The position numbers were made by a program, and so were the translations under genes. A stretch of 64,000 nucleotides of DNA from Hofstenia miamia (lineage: Eukaryota; Xenacoelomorpha; Acoela), in contig SCFE01000037.1 in NCBI GenBank assembly GCA_004352715.1, positions 1,287,762 through 1,351,761 on the forward strand, given 5' to 3'. How positions within the stretch are numbered: the first letter of the stretch is position 1; every line of letters begins with the position of its first letter. Below the pieces are notes generated by a model. The model did not search any database. It saw only the letters and a program-made list of their open reading frames with translations, and was not told the origin of the DNA. Below, in pieces: positions 1 through 13,887 of this stretch.

Positions 1-3000
1 CTTGAAAATATTCTAATTGGTTTACGCAATTTTTTCCATTCACTTTTTAATAGTCCTTGAACATAGACATCGGCTGCATACATATTGATAGGCAAAATAT
101 ATGTTTGGAATACAAACAATTTCGTGTCATCATTAAGATAATTGATAAAATAGTTAAGTTTTCGAATTCTGAGATTCGCTACTACTTTTATAACATAATC
201 AGCATGAGAACTCTAAGAAAGGGAGTTGTCACTGTAGAGACCCAGATATTTGAATGTCTTTACTGTTTTTATTTCGTTATTAATAAAACTAATTTTCTCC
301 ATAACTATGTTTTTCAGACACTCTTTCCTGATATTCGGGTTTGCAATAATAAATTCTTTTGTTTTTGAAATGTTCATTTTTTTATTTCTGTTTTCCGAAG
401 CCTCAATTGCCTTCTTCAGTATTCTTTTGTGTTCATCAAAGTCTTGTTTACTAGTTTCACATCTGATTTTTCCGATTACTCTTATTTCATCAGAGTTTAA
501 TTCCTTCAATGTATTTATCTTTGGCATAAAATATCCGTTGTGACCAATTCGTCATGTATCCCTTTACCCAATCTGACAACAAAGGTGGTGTTTTGGCTAC
601 ATTATTTATTGTTTTGTTTTGTAAAATTGTGTTGAGTGCACTGGAATAATAAAAAATATCATTCGAGCAATTGAAGTATCAGTTAGATTTAGTAATGTAT
701 ACATAAATTGCATTGTATATAGCAATATATTTGCTGTTCCACTATTCTCTTTATAAGCAAATTGATATGGATCTATGGTATCCTTCATTTTTTGCATGTA
801 TACATCAATCACACACTTATCCATAACCCTAACAGTAACTGGCGTTACTGTAATTAGACGAAAAATTTTTAACTTTTCTGAATTATTTCAAATTCACATG
901 CAGTTTTCGGCACTGCAGTCATTAATGCTTTCTTCCACTTTTCGAGGGTAAATTCTTCTTTCGAAACACTCATTAAAGATCTTTGCATATATTACAGACA
1001 GAATTTCATTAAAGTTTTCATATACCCAGGTAGGTATATCTGACAGACCTTTAGATTTATCACACTTAATCTTTCTCAAAATGTCTCTTATTTGCTCCAC
1101 ACTATCAGTTGGGAAGTTTTCTTCGGGATTTCCAGTTCTTCGTCAGTTCATTTTTCTTTACTAAACCTAGTAAAGGAGTATTTAGTAGGTGTGCTGTTGA
1201 TTCATTCATCTTAACTTTTTTCTCTTTTTGGTTTCAAAATATTATTTATTGTATCATAAATATTTTCTCTGTTCATTGCCTCAATTTTCCTCCTTCGATT
1301 AAGTTTAACACGCTTAGAAATTAGTCTCTGTAAAAAATTTCTTTGCTTTTGATTACCACTGTTCAATGCTATCTTCTTAACTACTAATAACGAATCAATT
1401 TCATCATCTTTAACTTTGTTTGCTTTATTTGTTGAGTAACAAATCATTCTACATTCAGAAACAATTCGTAAAATCTTTTCCTCGATTTTTCCAACAACTT
1501 GGTTAAGATTGTTCTCCTTTAATATTGGACCCCAGACGACATTGCTCAAATTTTTTCCTATTTTATTTTGGTCAAATGATAATTGCGATTTCCTATTTTA
1601 CATTTATTTGCAAATTTTGTTTTGTTAGTAATGTTTGGAATCCTCACCAAACTAAGGTGATACATGATATTGAATCCTCCATTAGGTGGTTCGTATTCAA
1701 TGCTATAGAATTCATGATTAATTACGTATACAACATCCAATTGTGATTTATTCGACTTTTTTAATCCCATATTCTCTAAGCAATAGATTTTCTTTTGATT
1801 ACCGTCTTCTGTTATGAGGATAAAGACTCGTTGGCATCGTTGTAGACATGACATTAATGTACTCCTAAATAATTTTTCAGGATTTTTCTTTTTATGATCA
1901 GGTAGTAAATACATATTTATAATTATAACAGTTGTAAACATAGCTGGCAAATATTTCTGTCTACTTGCTATAGCTGGTAACTCAATGTCTCGAACAGAGA
2001 TTTCATGCAAAACTTTCGGCTTGTGAATGGCCCATTTCTTGCAACATGTGTAATTAATCCTCCGCCACCTTCTTTTCCCACAATATCACAGCTTCTATCT
2101 AACCGGAACATATAACAATTTTCAATTGCCAGTGTTTCATTATGTATTTCTTGTACTAGTTTAGTTTCCTGAATATTGACTATTGATAAGTTATTCCTTT
2201 TAACATAATAATCTAGGTTAAGGAAGTTTTTCCTTAAACTGTCGATGTTATGAGAAAAAAGTGACGGTAATGAGTAAATCACATTTGTTTGTCAAACTTG
2301 CTGGATATTGACCCATTTTTCATTTTTCTTTTCATGCAGACGAAAATGTATTATTCGCAAATTCTTTGGTTCAACATTCTTTTCCTTTAAAATCTCCTTT
2401 CTTTGCTTTAAAGCAGCAGCAGCGTTTTCCATTTCCCACTCTTTTATATTAATTCCTTTGGCTATAATTAAGTGGGTTTTTACTTTTTAACTTACTAAGC
2501 AAAGCCGTTTTTTATTTTTGTCATATTTACCCAACCGTGTAATGTGAGACAGTTGGCTTTCATTAAAGTTACTATTTAATCAATTAAAGAGTTTACAGAC
2601 ATTTTCCTTTTCATCATTTATCCGCTCTGATCGCGACAAGCACCCACTTTCGGGAAAACCACGAATTTTAATTTCATAATTTTGTTTGTTGTCTAATTCA
2701 TCAGTACTTATTCTTGCAATACTTTTTTGATGAGAATTCTTCACAATATTAGAATACTTCTTAATTTCAGTTACTGCTGTACTAATGTAAGAGACATCTG
2801 CCTCAATTACATGTACATCAGTTGAAATACAATTTTCACAATTCTAAGAAATGCTGCCTTATATTTTTACTTTTTCTTGCATAATTTCAAATACAGATCT
2901 ATATATTCCTGTGCATGAAATATGGAAGAAGTGTTTACATGTCGCACATTTGATTCTATAATCATTAGATTCAATCTTGTTTTTGCAAATATTGCAACCT

Positions 3001-3115
3001 GTCGAATATTTTTTTTGTGCACTGTGAGGACATTGCATTTCCACTCAAATTTGTGAAAGTTGATTGCCTTTTACCACATTGAATGCAAAAAGGCATTGTT
3101 TGCAGAGTTTGCCTG
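1..3115 (-). mobile_element. Decayed non-LTR retrotransposon (CR1/Jockey-like), runs off the left edge
   Basis: Read from right to left. ORF1 begins near 3094 with MPFCIQCGK and, after a frameshift, has a PHD-like zinc finger (CNICKN, then IKCATCKHFFHISC) at 3044-2859. The APE-type endonuclease starts near 2282 (SHNIDSLRKNFLNLDYYV, IVNIQETKL, GGGGLITHVARNG) and continues in another frame at 2010-1558 (CQRVFILITEDGNQ, LDVVYVIN). RT pieces follow: 1549-1211 (linker), 1100-894 (KCDKSKGLSDIPTWV), 824-606 (YQFAYKENSGTANILL), 527-213 (NISKTKEFIIAN, VKTFKYLGLY) and 190-1 (thumb, YILPINMYAADVYV). Each segment is broken by frameshifts or stops, so it is inactive. The 3' end is outside the window. Confidence 0.8.
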
Positions 3116-3341
3116 GCCTAGTAATACGTTATAATCACGTAAAGTTACACAATTAAATAATGCCGTTAGTATAGAATAAAAACAATTACCTTTCCAAGTC
3201 TTTACTATGTAGAAAATATACTTTGAGTTGAATAATATGAAGTAATTTTCCTTTATAATCTTGTCCCCTTTAAAAGCTAGTGTTTGTAGAATTCGAATTG
3301 CAATGGGGAGCGATGAGAAAACCGGCTTTCATTAACAATAG

Positions 3342-3344
<3 letters not shown>

Positions 3345-3382
<38 letters not shown>

Positions 3383-3407
3383 AGTTGTTAAATTAACCAC
3401 TATGATG
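3345..3407. repeat. (TA)n tract followed by a short hairpin
   Basis: About 28 bp of (AT)n, then CATCATAGT and ACTATGATG as a 9-bp inverted repeat around a loop (3374-3407). It may be the end of a small palindromic element. Confidence 0.6.
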
Positions 3408-3419
3408 CCAAACTTAATA

Positions 3420-3722
3420 TGAGATGACTATTGGCAAGAAGCAATGGACAAAGTCAAAAAAGAATGGTAAAAGTATGTAAGTTCTCCTAAAAACGAAATT
3501 ACCAATTATCGGTTCTGTGTTCCACTGATAGTCATGAGGCTGCTTTAAAAGATATGGCAACCAGATTTTTGTTTATTTTCAATTCTATGGATACTTATAC
3601 TCCTCTTTTGGATGATTTTTTGGGATCCTCAAATAATGGGCAGTGATCGCATTCCAGCTCTTATTTATAAGAAAACCGCTTTAGTGCTTGCAGGCCCTAT
3701 ACTTCTATATCTCACATCGTTA
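3420..3722 (+). mobile_element. Non-LTR reverse transcriptase fragment
   Basis: A plus-strand piece with GSDRIPALIYKKTALVLAGP at about 3638-3700, the RT finger region (GxDxIPxxxxK) of CR1/Jockey-like elements. Stops and frame changes lie upstream. It ends at a (TA)n tract, beyond which a Penelope-like remnant runs the other way. Confidence 0.6.
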
Positions 3723-3757
<35 letters not shown>

Positions 3758-4664
3758 TTGCATGCACTAAAAATATTAATGTTATAATAATTTTTGATTT
3801 CTTTCTTAATGTATAATGACTCTGCAATTAATGGATATTTAGTTTTAAGTAGTATTTTAAAATTTTCTTTCTTAATTCGATGTTGATGTTGGTGAATTTC
3901 TGAGTTTAGATGGTCTGATAGATGTTCATGAATTCTTGTAGCAAAATGTCTGCGAATCTTTCCGATGTAAGATTGTTGACACTCTTCACAAGAATATTTG
4001 TAAACAAGTGAAGAAGACAGCAACTTTGTTACAGGATCTTTGTTTGTTAAAATATTTTGAGTTTGTAATGATTTTAATATCGGTGTTATTCTCGATTTAT
4101 TCAACTTTAAATTTAACTTCTTTATTCTTGATTGGAACACTTTCATTTGTCATTAATGAATGGAAGTTTCCAATATACTTGTTTTAAATTTGTTTCTTCA
4201 TTTGATTCAGCTTGGTTGTTATTTATGGTGGTTAATGAAATTACCTCATCTACATGTCTTTTAATTAATCTGTGAGGATATTCATTATTTTCTCAAATCG
4301 TATAAAGGTGGTTAATTGCTTCAATAAAGTTGTTATAATTTGAAGATGCCTGGTTTGCTCTTTCGATTAAGCATTTAATTGTATCTTTCTTATATTTGAT
4401 ATCACATTGCGATTGATAGGGAATATACAATCCTGTATTAGTTGGTTTTACATACTACTTTGTTTCAAATGATCTTTCGGTTTTAATAATTGATACATCC
4501 AAGAAATTTAAAGTTTCATCTTTTTCTATTTCGACTGTAAATTTTAGTTCTTCTACTTTGTTAAGATATTTTTTAAAACGGTCAATTTCTGACTCGTTTT
4601 CAAATAATATAAAAATGTCGTCGACATACCTTAAGTATATTAATAGCTTTTGGTTTGCTTAATG

Positions 4665-4665
<1 letters not shown>
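3712..4665 (-). mobile_element. Penelope-like element remnant: RT end plus GIY-YIG endonuclease
   Basis: On the minus strand, 4650-4150 reads LRYVDDIFILFENESEIDRF, the catalytic YVDD of a Penelope-type RT, then ETLNFLDVSI and the conserved YVKPTNTGLYIPYQSQCD region with stops. ORF 4146-3712 has SSSLVYKYSCEECQQSYIGK-IRRHFATRIHEH, a GIY-YIG nuclease core (Y-x-Y-C, YIGK, R...R.HEH), then HLNSEIHQHQHRI. RT plus C-terminal GIY-YIG is diagnostic of Penelope-like elements. (TA)n tracts flank both ends, 3725-3752 and 4667-4695. It is inactive, with at least one stop in the RT and no RT amino-terminal half. Confidence 0.8.
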
Positions 4666-4698
<33 letters not shown>

Positions 4699-4899
4699 AC
4701 ATAGATTTATGATATTGTTAAGTTTATCTGAGTACTCTACAAAATGCTATACCATCGCTGATGTTGTGTGAATAGTAAGCAATCATTTGTATATAAGATT
4801 TTGCAAATTTTTTTATTGTCTTTAAACTTGTAATTAAAGTTGAGACAGCTTAATTGATTTGCATTTGCAAATGTCAATCAAGGTGCGTGGGAATTATTG

Positions 4900-5070
4900 G
4901 GAAAGATTACATTTAAAATGAAAATACTTTGGAAGGATAATAATTTTTGTTTGTAGATGAGTCTAAATTTGAACGAATAGAACTAATAGAACGAATTTGT
5001 TCTACAGACTTGGAAGGAGTAGTGAATTATGGAGGTCAACAAAATTATAACTTAAAAGCACTTGATAAAT
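4900..5070 (+). mobile_element. Tc1-like transposase scrap
   Basis: One plus frame reads FLFVDESKFERIELIE and another VVNYGGQQNY. These resemble the second catalytic-Asp block (W-x-x-V-x-F-x-DES-x-F) and the following YGG block of Tc1-type transposases. It is short and interrupted. Confidence 0.4.
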
Positions 5071-5099
5071 GCTTATCATAGGCAACTATGGATCAGGTA

Positions 5100-8000
5100 A
5101 ATAAGGAAAACTCAATATTTTTATATAAAATTGTTTGAAGCTGGAAATGAATCAATTTTATTCTAGAGTAGATCAACTCAAAATTATTTACATGCAGAAA
5201 ATCTAAATTCATACTACTTTTTCTTCCCCTTGCGACTTTCTAAACACCTCTCTATACATCATTCTACTTTTTGTAAAAAAAAATTTTTAGTTAATTAAAA
5301 TTTTTCTTTCTGATTTGCAATTAAAAACTCCTAATTAAATTTTGAAAATATTAATAGATTGAAAAAATGCATTCAGATTAACTGTGTAGATATGAAATGC
5401 ACATTGGAAAATATTAGTTTTTTGGACAAAAAGGAAGAATTTATGTGTTCTTAGTAACTATAAGGATACTGTAATTGTGTTTTAAGAGTACCACTGAAAT
5501 GTTCAGATCTCGGTTTTTAGGAAAAGTGGTTTCGACTGTGGTGTATAATGTAGTGTGGTGTTTGTACATTATAAATTATTCTACGCAAGGGAATGCAAAT
5601 TAATAAACTAATCTTTATTTAAGGGAATTGAGTGCATTGAGTGTATGGATTTAGTTTTCTCGCATTGTTTGATTCCAATATTTATTCTTTACTTGAAAAG
5701 AGCAAAAGGTATTCGTTTTAATGACTCAAGTCCACTCCAAAAATTCACCGAATAATACAATTTATTTTCACTGATAACTCCGACTTCTTTTAAAGCATCG
5801 TCTATGCTTAATAAACGACTTTTTAAACCAAGAACTTTTAGTCATTTCACGTTTATAAATACATTTTTGAATAACTATTGGAGTCTGCGCAAGCACTGAA
5901 ATGGAGTAATTCGAGTTTTATCAGTGAAAACCTTGAAGACACATTAAGATAAGGGGTATAGCTTTACATAAAAGAAACTCATGTAAATTTCCAATTGTTG
6001 GAAACATAATTATATAATTATATTTTTAATGAAAACACGCTTGCATTATTCACAACACGCTTCATAATAAGTGCAAAATTTTAATATTTTAATGCCATTT
6101 AACTAGTAAACTGTTACATGCAGATCTCTTGATGTTTATTTTTAACCCAGGAGCTAGTAATTTCAACAAGAAAGAATATATTAATTTCCTTAAGAGAATT
6201 ACTGCCGCTGCATAGCTTTGTCAAATAATTTATTTTGGAGTCCTTGATTTTATTCCATAAACAAAACTTTAACAATTTTGAAAATGCATATATCATGCGA
6301 ATTATAATATTATTTTTATAACAATATTTATATTAATTGCTTTGGCTACAATTTGTATCCATAGATAACAACAAAATTTTCCTCAAAAGAATTATTGATA
6401 GATTTTTGTCTATTTGGTTGATTTACATTTTAATTTTTTTGAAGTCTCTCACCAATATTTGAAATATACAAAGCTACGTATGAGGTAGCCTTGAAATATA
6501 TTATGAAACGTAAATAATAGAAGGCAAACTTTAAACAATTAACAACAATTCTATTGCACATATTAATGTGTTGATAACAGCCTATGAAGAATAAAGCGTA
6601 AAATCATACCTGCAAATTTTCTCGCATTTTTGAAATTATTTACCTAAACCACGCATATCCCAACAAGTTTAAAAAAACAGTACCTAACCCGCGCACACAA
6701 ATGCGCGGGCATAGCCAACGCACGTCGACCCTTAAGTTTGGCTAGTATCCTAGAAATGCTAATCTTATCTATGCTATCCTACAAATGCAATCGTGGTATT
6801 TCAGTTAAATTTCTGTTCAAATGAAAACATTTCTGAATGCAAACCTCGGCACCGATTGCTTGCAAAATACTTGTCCAAGTGAGAGTTGGATGCGAGCCTA
6901 CAGGCAGCACTTTCAAAAAAATTGTTGTGCGGCCCACTTCGACGCACAACAAAATAAATTCTTCGGCTGCATTTGTCCTGCAAATTAAATTTCAGACTGA
7001 AATCAAAACTAAATTACAATACTCTGTCGCAAGAAATCCATAAACATATAATTCATATTTGGTGTAATTTACTAAATTGACGCGCCGTACCCACTCAAAT
7101 AGCGTACCACCATCGCGGTGGTGGTGACAAAATTGTTCGGCGAGCATAACTCTCGGGTAGACTGTCTTGTCAGAAGACAAGTAATCGAACTTCAGTCAAT
7201 TAATTATTTGAATTTTTCATTCATTGATATCCAAAAATTGGAATTCTTTATGCATAAAATTTCAGCATAATATTTATCCCACTGCACTACACTAAACAAG
7301 AAATTCTCAATCTATGTTATTCCATTGACATTTAAGAATTAATACATTTGAGATAACACTGAAAATCATTTGTATTAGCACATGATAACACATATTTAAT
7401 TAAAATAATTTTGAAATTTTATTGATTGTTGATTTCTCGTAGCTGATTGTAAATTCCTAGACAATGATTTCATAAAAACAATAGAAGTTCATTGATGTAT
7501 GCATGTACTGTTTTTAGCCATGGTTATGTTAAGAATTAACACGATTCGAACACAAGTGTAAACTTCATATGCTTTTTCACCTATCAGATATAGTAGTTAT
7601 TCGAAGATAAATAGCTCGTTTAATTTTTTGGTCTTTGTACTTATCAAAAAACTTAACTTTACACTAGATGGAGTCTTCGTTTCACCACAAATTTGACCTT
7701 GATGTTGAAATTTTTTCAATTATTTCTATTGACATTTATAAATTTAATATAGGCCCACTTCCAACTGTTGTTTTTATAATGCATTTAAAAATCAAACTTT
7801 GAAAATCTGCCTGCTTAGAGTTGGGAAAATTGAATTTAACCCGAAAAATGAAATTTATAGCAAACATTTTTCTTGGTTTTGTGATTGCAGCAAATTCCTT
7901 CAATTTATGAAAATGCTAAAATTATATTGTATCTATTTTATTAAATTCTTCACATTCTCCATCCAATTGCAAATGCAAGATTAATTGATTTCTCAATTCT

Positions 8001-8780
8001 GAAGCTGAAATTCAAAACAAAAAATTTGTGACTAGAAAATAATCTCTTTGTCCCTGCACCACTAAGCAGATTTTAATAGAATAAAATTTTCCTTCATTAT
8101 TGAGATGCCATGCCGTTGTCATAATGTCATTGTTAATTAGTAAATTTTCAACTAAATCTTTTGTGTAAGCATATCTCGTTATTTCAGCAAAAGAAGAATA
8201 GCAAAATAAAAGGATATTGTTACTATTTAACTTAAGAATATTCGGCGTTTTTTATGCATTTACTAGTTTTAGTGAAATTATGTGAAATAAGAATAATAAA
8301 TTTGATATTCTGAAAAAACAAGCCTCTTCTTTTTGCTAATGCTGTTTGTAAAAATTGTAAGAAGGTATTTTATATAGAAGTTTAAGTTAATTCATGAGTG
8401 TACAAACATGATGCAGAACGGCATCTGTGCTATGCATTAAAAAATTTATTTTGTAATTTAAATTTACTTCAACAAATTTTTATAACTGCATTTTAAAGAC
8501 TACATACACTTTAACTTGTTGATTAAGGAAGATGATTGCTCTTGAAAGTACACCTGGTACACATAAGGATTAACAAAGGGAACACACCTGCCGGAAAACT
8601 TTACATACTTGCATAGATTAATGCACTTCTAAGAAAATATTTAAAAAACATTGTTATTCATGTAACTGGTGAGAAGTTGAAATCAAATCAAGCACTTACA
8701 TATTTTATCAACAATTCAAATGTTTACTGTTATTCCAATTAAAAGGTTTTTTACCACAAAGTAAATGTTCATGTTATTCC
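5100..8780. other. Intergenic region with no recognised gene
   Basis: AT-rich. No ORF with a recognisable domain. The only contrasting part is 6680-7200, which is richer in GC and CpG, including GCGCGGG and an inverted ACCACC/GGTGGT hairpin at 7105-7124. I cannot say whether that is a promoter, an unidentified exon or an old transposon. Confidence 0.5.
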
Positions 8781-8789
8781 AAAAATGGT

Positions 8790-10150
8790 AAAAAGCGATT
8801 GATTATTGACTGTGGATCACAAAATGCAAAAATCTGGTTTGATGAATTTCCGATTCTAAATCTTGAAGCCGAGGTACGCAGATTAGCTGGAAGTAGGTTT
8901 CTAGCTAAAGATAGGTTTACGACAATTCTTTGCCCAAATTCCAATTCACAGAAATGAAATTGAAAAGGCGGTATTTGCGGCTAATGGAAAACTTTGGGAA
9001 CTTATAAGGCTCGTTTCCGACTTAAGAACGCAATGACCCAGGCTGCTCGAGCAGGAAAGATAATATTTGGAATAATTGAGAAAGAAGCATACTTCGTTGA
9101 TGATGGACTTATTGGTGAATCTACCTCGGAGGATTTGATTAACACGTCTTTTCGAGCATATTAGAAATCTTGGCTTAATTTCTAAGAAAGAGAAATACGT
9201 ATTATTTGTAATGAAGACCACATTTTTGGGTCATATTTTAGATTTAAGCCGTATATCTCCTAACCTTAAACGTGCAAATCTTATACCTGAATTTCTGAGA
9301 CTTAAAACAGTAAAAGCAATTGAACAATTGTAAGGAATGTGCAATTGGTACAGGGAATATATTAAGAATTACGGATATACCTATTCCAAAGTTTGTTTGA
9401 CAAAGCTATGCATACGATTTCATAGGTCCTTTATCAAGAAGATTTCCAAAGACATTGTCGAGCTGCTATTGCTCTACAGAGATGTCTACTTCGTGCAAAA
9501 TATCACCACAGAAACTGTCATTCGAATTATACAGATGCACAAACGGCGATATTCTTCTTTCAATAGCTTCCTTTCCGGGATCTTAATTCTAATCCATAGA
9601 ATTTAAAAGGGCATGTCCAAAGTTTGGAATACACTAAAAACTTAACACAGCATGGCACCTACAAGGGAACGAAATCTGTGAAATAACTTAGCGATCTTGC
9701 TTGCAAAACTTAAAGCCTTACAGTTGGAAAAAGGAGCCAATCCAAATCAATGGAATATTCTGTTTCCCTTAGTACTACAGGTTATCAGAAATACCATAAA
9801 TCCAGTAACAAATGTACCTCTTATGATTTCCATTTTAGAAGCTCAAATGCGAAGATTAGTTATTTTAAAAGGAATGTAGCTACTAGTACCTCTGAAATCC
9901 CAAGGTTACTTCGTTGGAAAAACAAAGTTTGCGATCATGTAATAATTAAGTCACCTAATTACGTACCAAATAGTCATCTCCCAAATCATAGCCAAGGAAC
10001 TATCCAGGGAGTTCTATCGGCCTAATTAGTTGTCATAAGTGATGACACGATGTTCACATTTTGCGTTGCAAGACTACCAAAACGAGAAGATTAAGTTTCC
10101 AATACCCGAGAGGTTGTGGATGGAGATTCAAGTTCAACGGAACAAATCGG
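8790..10150 (+). mobile_element. Gypsy-type LTR retrotransposon pol remnant
   Basis: The RT starts KKRLIIDCGSQNAKIWFDEF (8800-8860), shifts frame to IPIHRNEIEKAVFAANGKLW (8930-9000), then NAMTQAARAGK, AYFVDDGLIGES with the catalytic DD, and TFLGHILDLSRISPNLKRAN (9210-9280). The integrase region follows at about 9400 (DFIGPLSRRFPK, then the ETVIRII frame) and 9690-9880 (NPNQWNILFPLVLQVIRNTI). RNase H and the integrase zinc-binding part are missing between 9380 and 9400, which indicates an internal deletion. There are many frameshifts. No LTR was found. Confidence 0.75.
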
Positions 10151-10329
10151 ATCTGATCCGAAGGAAACGAGTGGGTGTGATATTGTCGTATTGCAAACTG
10201 AACGAAAACGTTGTATATAAACTGTTTGATTCATTTAATATTTTTAGTTATTTGATGAATCTTCCTTCCCGTCAAAACCTTCGCAGAATAAAGCCTTGTG
10301 TTGGGACATGTCCTCAGAATACTTAATAA

Positions 10330-13300
10330 TCAATCATTACAAGACTTCTCATGAAAGAAAAAACAGGAATGTACTTAAAATGTCATTTTATTAAGTCTGC
10401 AGTAATATATGCCATTAGATCTGTGTATTAAACGTTGCAAGAAAAATACTTTAAGAATGAAGTCGGTTGACACAACAGGTGTACCTGTTGAATTTAATTA
10501 CTAAAATGATTTAAATTAATTGTCGAAATTACTTTTTTTTAGTGTTTTAGCTTAGTAGATCTAGAGCAAAGGAACAATGTTATTATTGGAGGGCTGAACT
10601 GAGGTTCTTCCTATACAAAGCATACATTTCTTATATATAAAAAGATTTAATGCAAAATAAGTGCCACTTGCGACAATAAGTGGTGGGAGGGGGGACAGAG
10701 CCCTAGCCCAGCCATCCCTGTTCCTTAGCCTCTGTAGCACGTTCTTAGACATGGCAACAATATGCAGATTTTAGAGTAAACTGTTAGTATTAGATTAACG
10801 TCACGTTTACATTGTAAAGTTAAACTTAATAACACGTTGGAAGCGGCACGATCTGCCCTCGCTGAACCATAGATCAGGTGGGTCATACATTTACAATACT
10901 ATCATGGGCCTATATCGCCCATTAGAAATTAAATTGCGAAACGGGTATATTGCAGCCATACATCCAGTTTTTGCATAGTTAGGAATAACTTAAAGAGTGA
11001 CATGAATCAGGCTTGGGACTACAATATGATGTACGTCTTCCTAAAATGGGTATGAAACATTCTAATGAAGAAATCATTCTAGGTTTTCTGATCATATACC
11101 ATTTCACTATTTCTAAATAATTGGTAATTTATTTTATCCCGATAACCTTAAAAACGTGAGCGAACTCGGCCACGCTGTAGAGAAAAATCAACCCCATGGC
11201 AATCACTGCACCTGCCTATCAAAAAATGCTTTGGCAATCAATGGATTTGAATATATGTGCAATTTTCGCATCCATAGATACCTGTATCAGATAATATGGA
11301 AAATTCAGTGACTATGGTCAAATTAGAACTGATTTAGATTGGATCAAGTCAATGCTTTTAAACTTGCTCCAAACTTTTACTTAGTGCATGGGGATGGAAT
11401 TTTAGCTATGTTCTTCATATTAAGAATATTAAAAAGACAACTTAAAAATGAATGGGAATTTTTGTGACCATTTGGTAACCATATAAGTCCAATCATTCGC
11501 AGTAGACTAATTTTAATCTCAGAGCTCGATCTCCACATTACCAAGGTATCTTCGGAAAGTACAGAAAAGATAAGACATCCTACTCTAAGCTAAATCTAAA
11601 CCAAGTATTGAAAAGATATGTAGGAAAAGATGAATGATGACTAACGTAATAATACAAAGCTGTTTATAAAAAAGTAATTGGCGATTATCTTTCAACACTT
11701 CACACGAAAATTATTTACATGTTATGTGCCATTTGCATTTAGGGTTAGACTGCACATGCACAGACGTAGATATCAATAGAAAGTACTACTTATGCCAATT
11801 TACTAAGTATGCAGTTGATACAGCTTGCAGCAATTGTCAATCAATCAAATACACTTGTTCACAACAATTACATTAACTGATCAGCTAAATTTCTGCTGAT
11901 GTTTTAATTTCATGAAGTAATTTTCGAATAAGAAATGTATATCTTAGCAATGATATTAGCTATATAAAAGGATATGCAAAATTTTTCATAACATATTTAC
12001 TAAATTTTTTGAAATATGTAAGCAGATATTTAAAAATGAATTTCATGCGGAACACTTTTTTGTAAAACATCATCAGTTATTCTTTAAACTTATTGTATAA
12101 AATTATTTTTTGAGATTTTCTAGGGTTAATATCTGCCTCTTCGGTTCAAGTATGACCCTAAAAGAAGAGAAAAATCCCTACCCCTAATTGAGCAAATTTA
12201 AATTTAAAAATTTCACTTGGCGACCCGGATTGCAATTTCTTCATAGGAACTTGTAATTGAACGTTTTACTGGAATTGGAATTAAGTAATTCTTGAGTGTG
12301 GGAATTGGATTCAGAATTTTAAAAAAATTAACAAATTCATGGAATGACGTTTGTAAAATATTTATGAATGTTTAACTATCTGCTAGCAAATTTTGGCTGT
12401 TACTAACTAATATAAATATTACTGAAAATGGAATTGGAATTAAAACTCATATTATTGGTCAGTAGGAATTGGAATTGGAATTTAAGAATTGAATTGAATT
12501 GAAATCTCTGCTTATGGATGGATACCTTCCGTCACAGATTCTATTTCCTCGACAACTCCTGAATACCGAAACATTGTATGTGTTGCGTACAACATTAACG
12601 ATAAACAATTCAATGATTTACCAGTTTATGGCATTTCTAAACTTTCAAATGTGGGACACTGAACAGTGGTAAAGATATTGTCGTAAATTTCATACTTGTT
12701 ACAGGTTAACTGCACAAATTTAAGCGCAAAAAGAAACACCGATTAATAAATTGATACTAAGCAATTTAGCATGTATTATGTAGTTTATTTAGTACACAGT
12801 TGTAATGAGGTCAACGAAAAATATACAAGCATTATACATTTCAGTTAGGGCTGTTTCAACATTTAAATTAATTAAGATCTACATTAAAATTATCTGATAA
12901 TGTATTTTACAGGGTGAGGAGAAAAAATTACTTTCTCTTAATTTAAGGCAGTTTTTCACAAACTTTTCTCTAATAGCGTCTCTCTAATTAACTACTAAAT
13001 ATGAAACTCCCCTTGGCAAAAAGTAAAAACGAATTAATGCATATTAATGTTTATTTAACTTTAGTCTCTAGTGTGAAGGATGGGCTTGGTGCAAGTTTAT
13101 AAACTTCTTCATACACTGAATGCTACTAAATATGAGCTTGGAAATGAAATGAAAAAAAATTTTTCCCCGATCCTACACGTGAGGATATTTCACTTTAATT
13201 TCGCGTTGCAGCTAAAATGTTTGATATGAGACACGGAATTTTAGTTTGAGTTCAAAATCATATTGCAAGGTTATAAGTTTCTCTGCAATTAGTTTTTTAA

Positions 13301-13880
13301 TGTAACAGTACAAATAGTGAGACAAAAAATGTACTTAATTTTAAGAAGAACCGAAGATTTTCTCACAATTTACCCGCAACCAAGAAAATAAAATAAGTTT
13401 AAGTAAGTTGAAGCATAAAACTATTTTACAAACAGCACCAATGTCTACTTTGGCATTGTTGTTACTGCCCACTTTGGGGACTACTATTTTAAGGTAGTGT
13501 GATGAATCTAGACTCGAGTATTAAAGCACATCGACCCTATTTTTTTTGCTTAATGAAAATAGCACAAATCTGATGATTGTGAAAAAAATTTATTTATTTG
13601 ACTTTTAATTGTCCTAATTTTAAAAATAACAAAGACGCATTACAAAGGGACGCCTACTATTTGTCTAGACAAATTGATTCGCTATCTAAAAAAGTTTAAT
13701 GAATTCACCTAGCGAAAAATTTTACTTCATTGCGACAGGGAGGCTGTTTTTTGCAGTTCCAACGATGTATAAATAAATTCATTATTTTGAAGACACAAAT
13801 GCACAATTTAGTTTGATACAAGAAATCTAAGAACATATAAGAAGAAATATATATATATATATATATATAAATATATAATT
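10330..13880. other. Intergenic region with no recognised gene
   Basis: No protein domain recognised. 10670-10750 is a GC-richer patch of unknown origin. 12270-12510 is enriched in GAATTG/GGAATT hexamers, as a degenerate simple repeat. The rest is AT-rich sequence without visible structure. Confidence 0.5.
13847..13869. repeat. (TA)n microsatellite
   Basis: Perfect AT dinucleotide run directly upstream of the mariner-like element. Confidence 0.9.
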
Positions 13881-13887
13881 TTATGTA

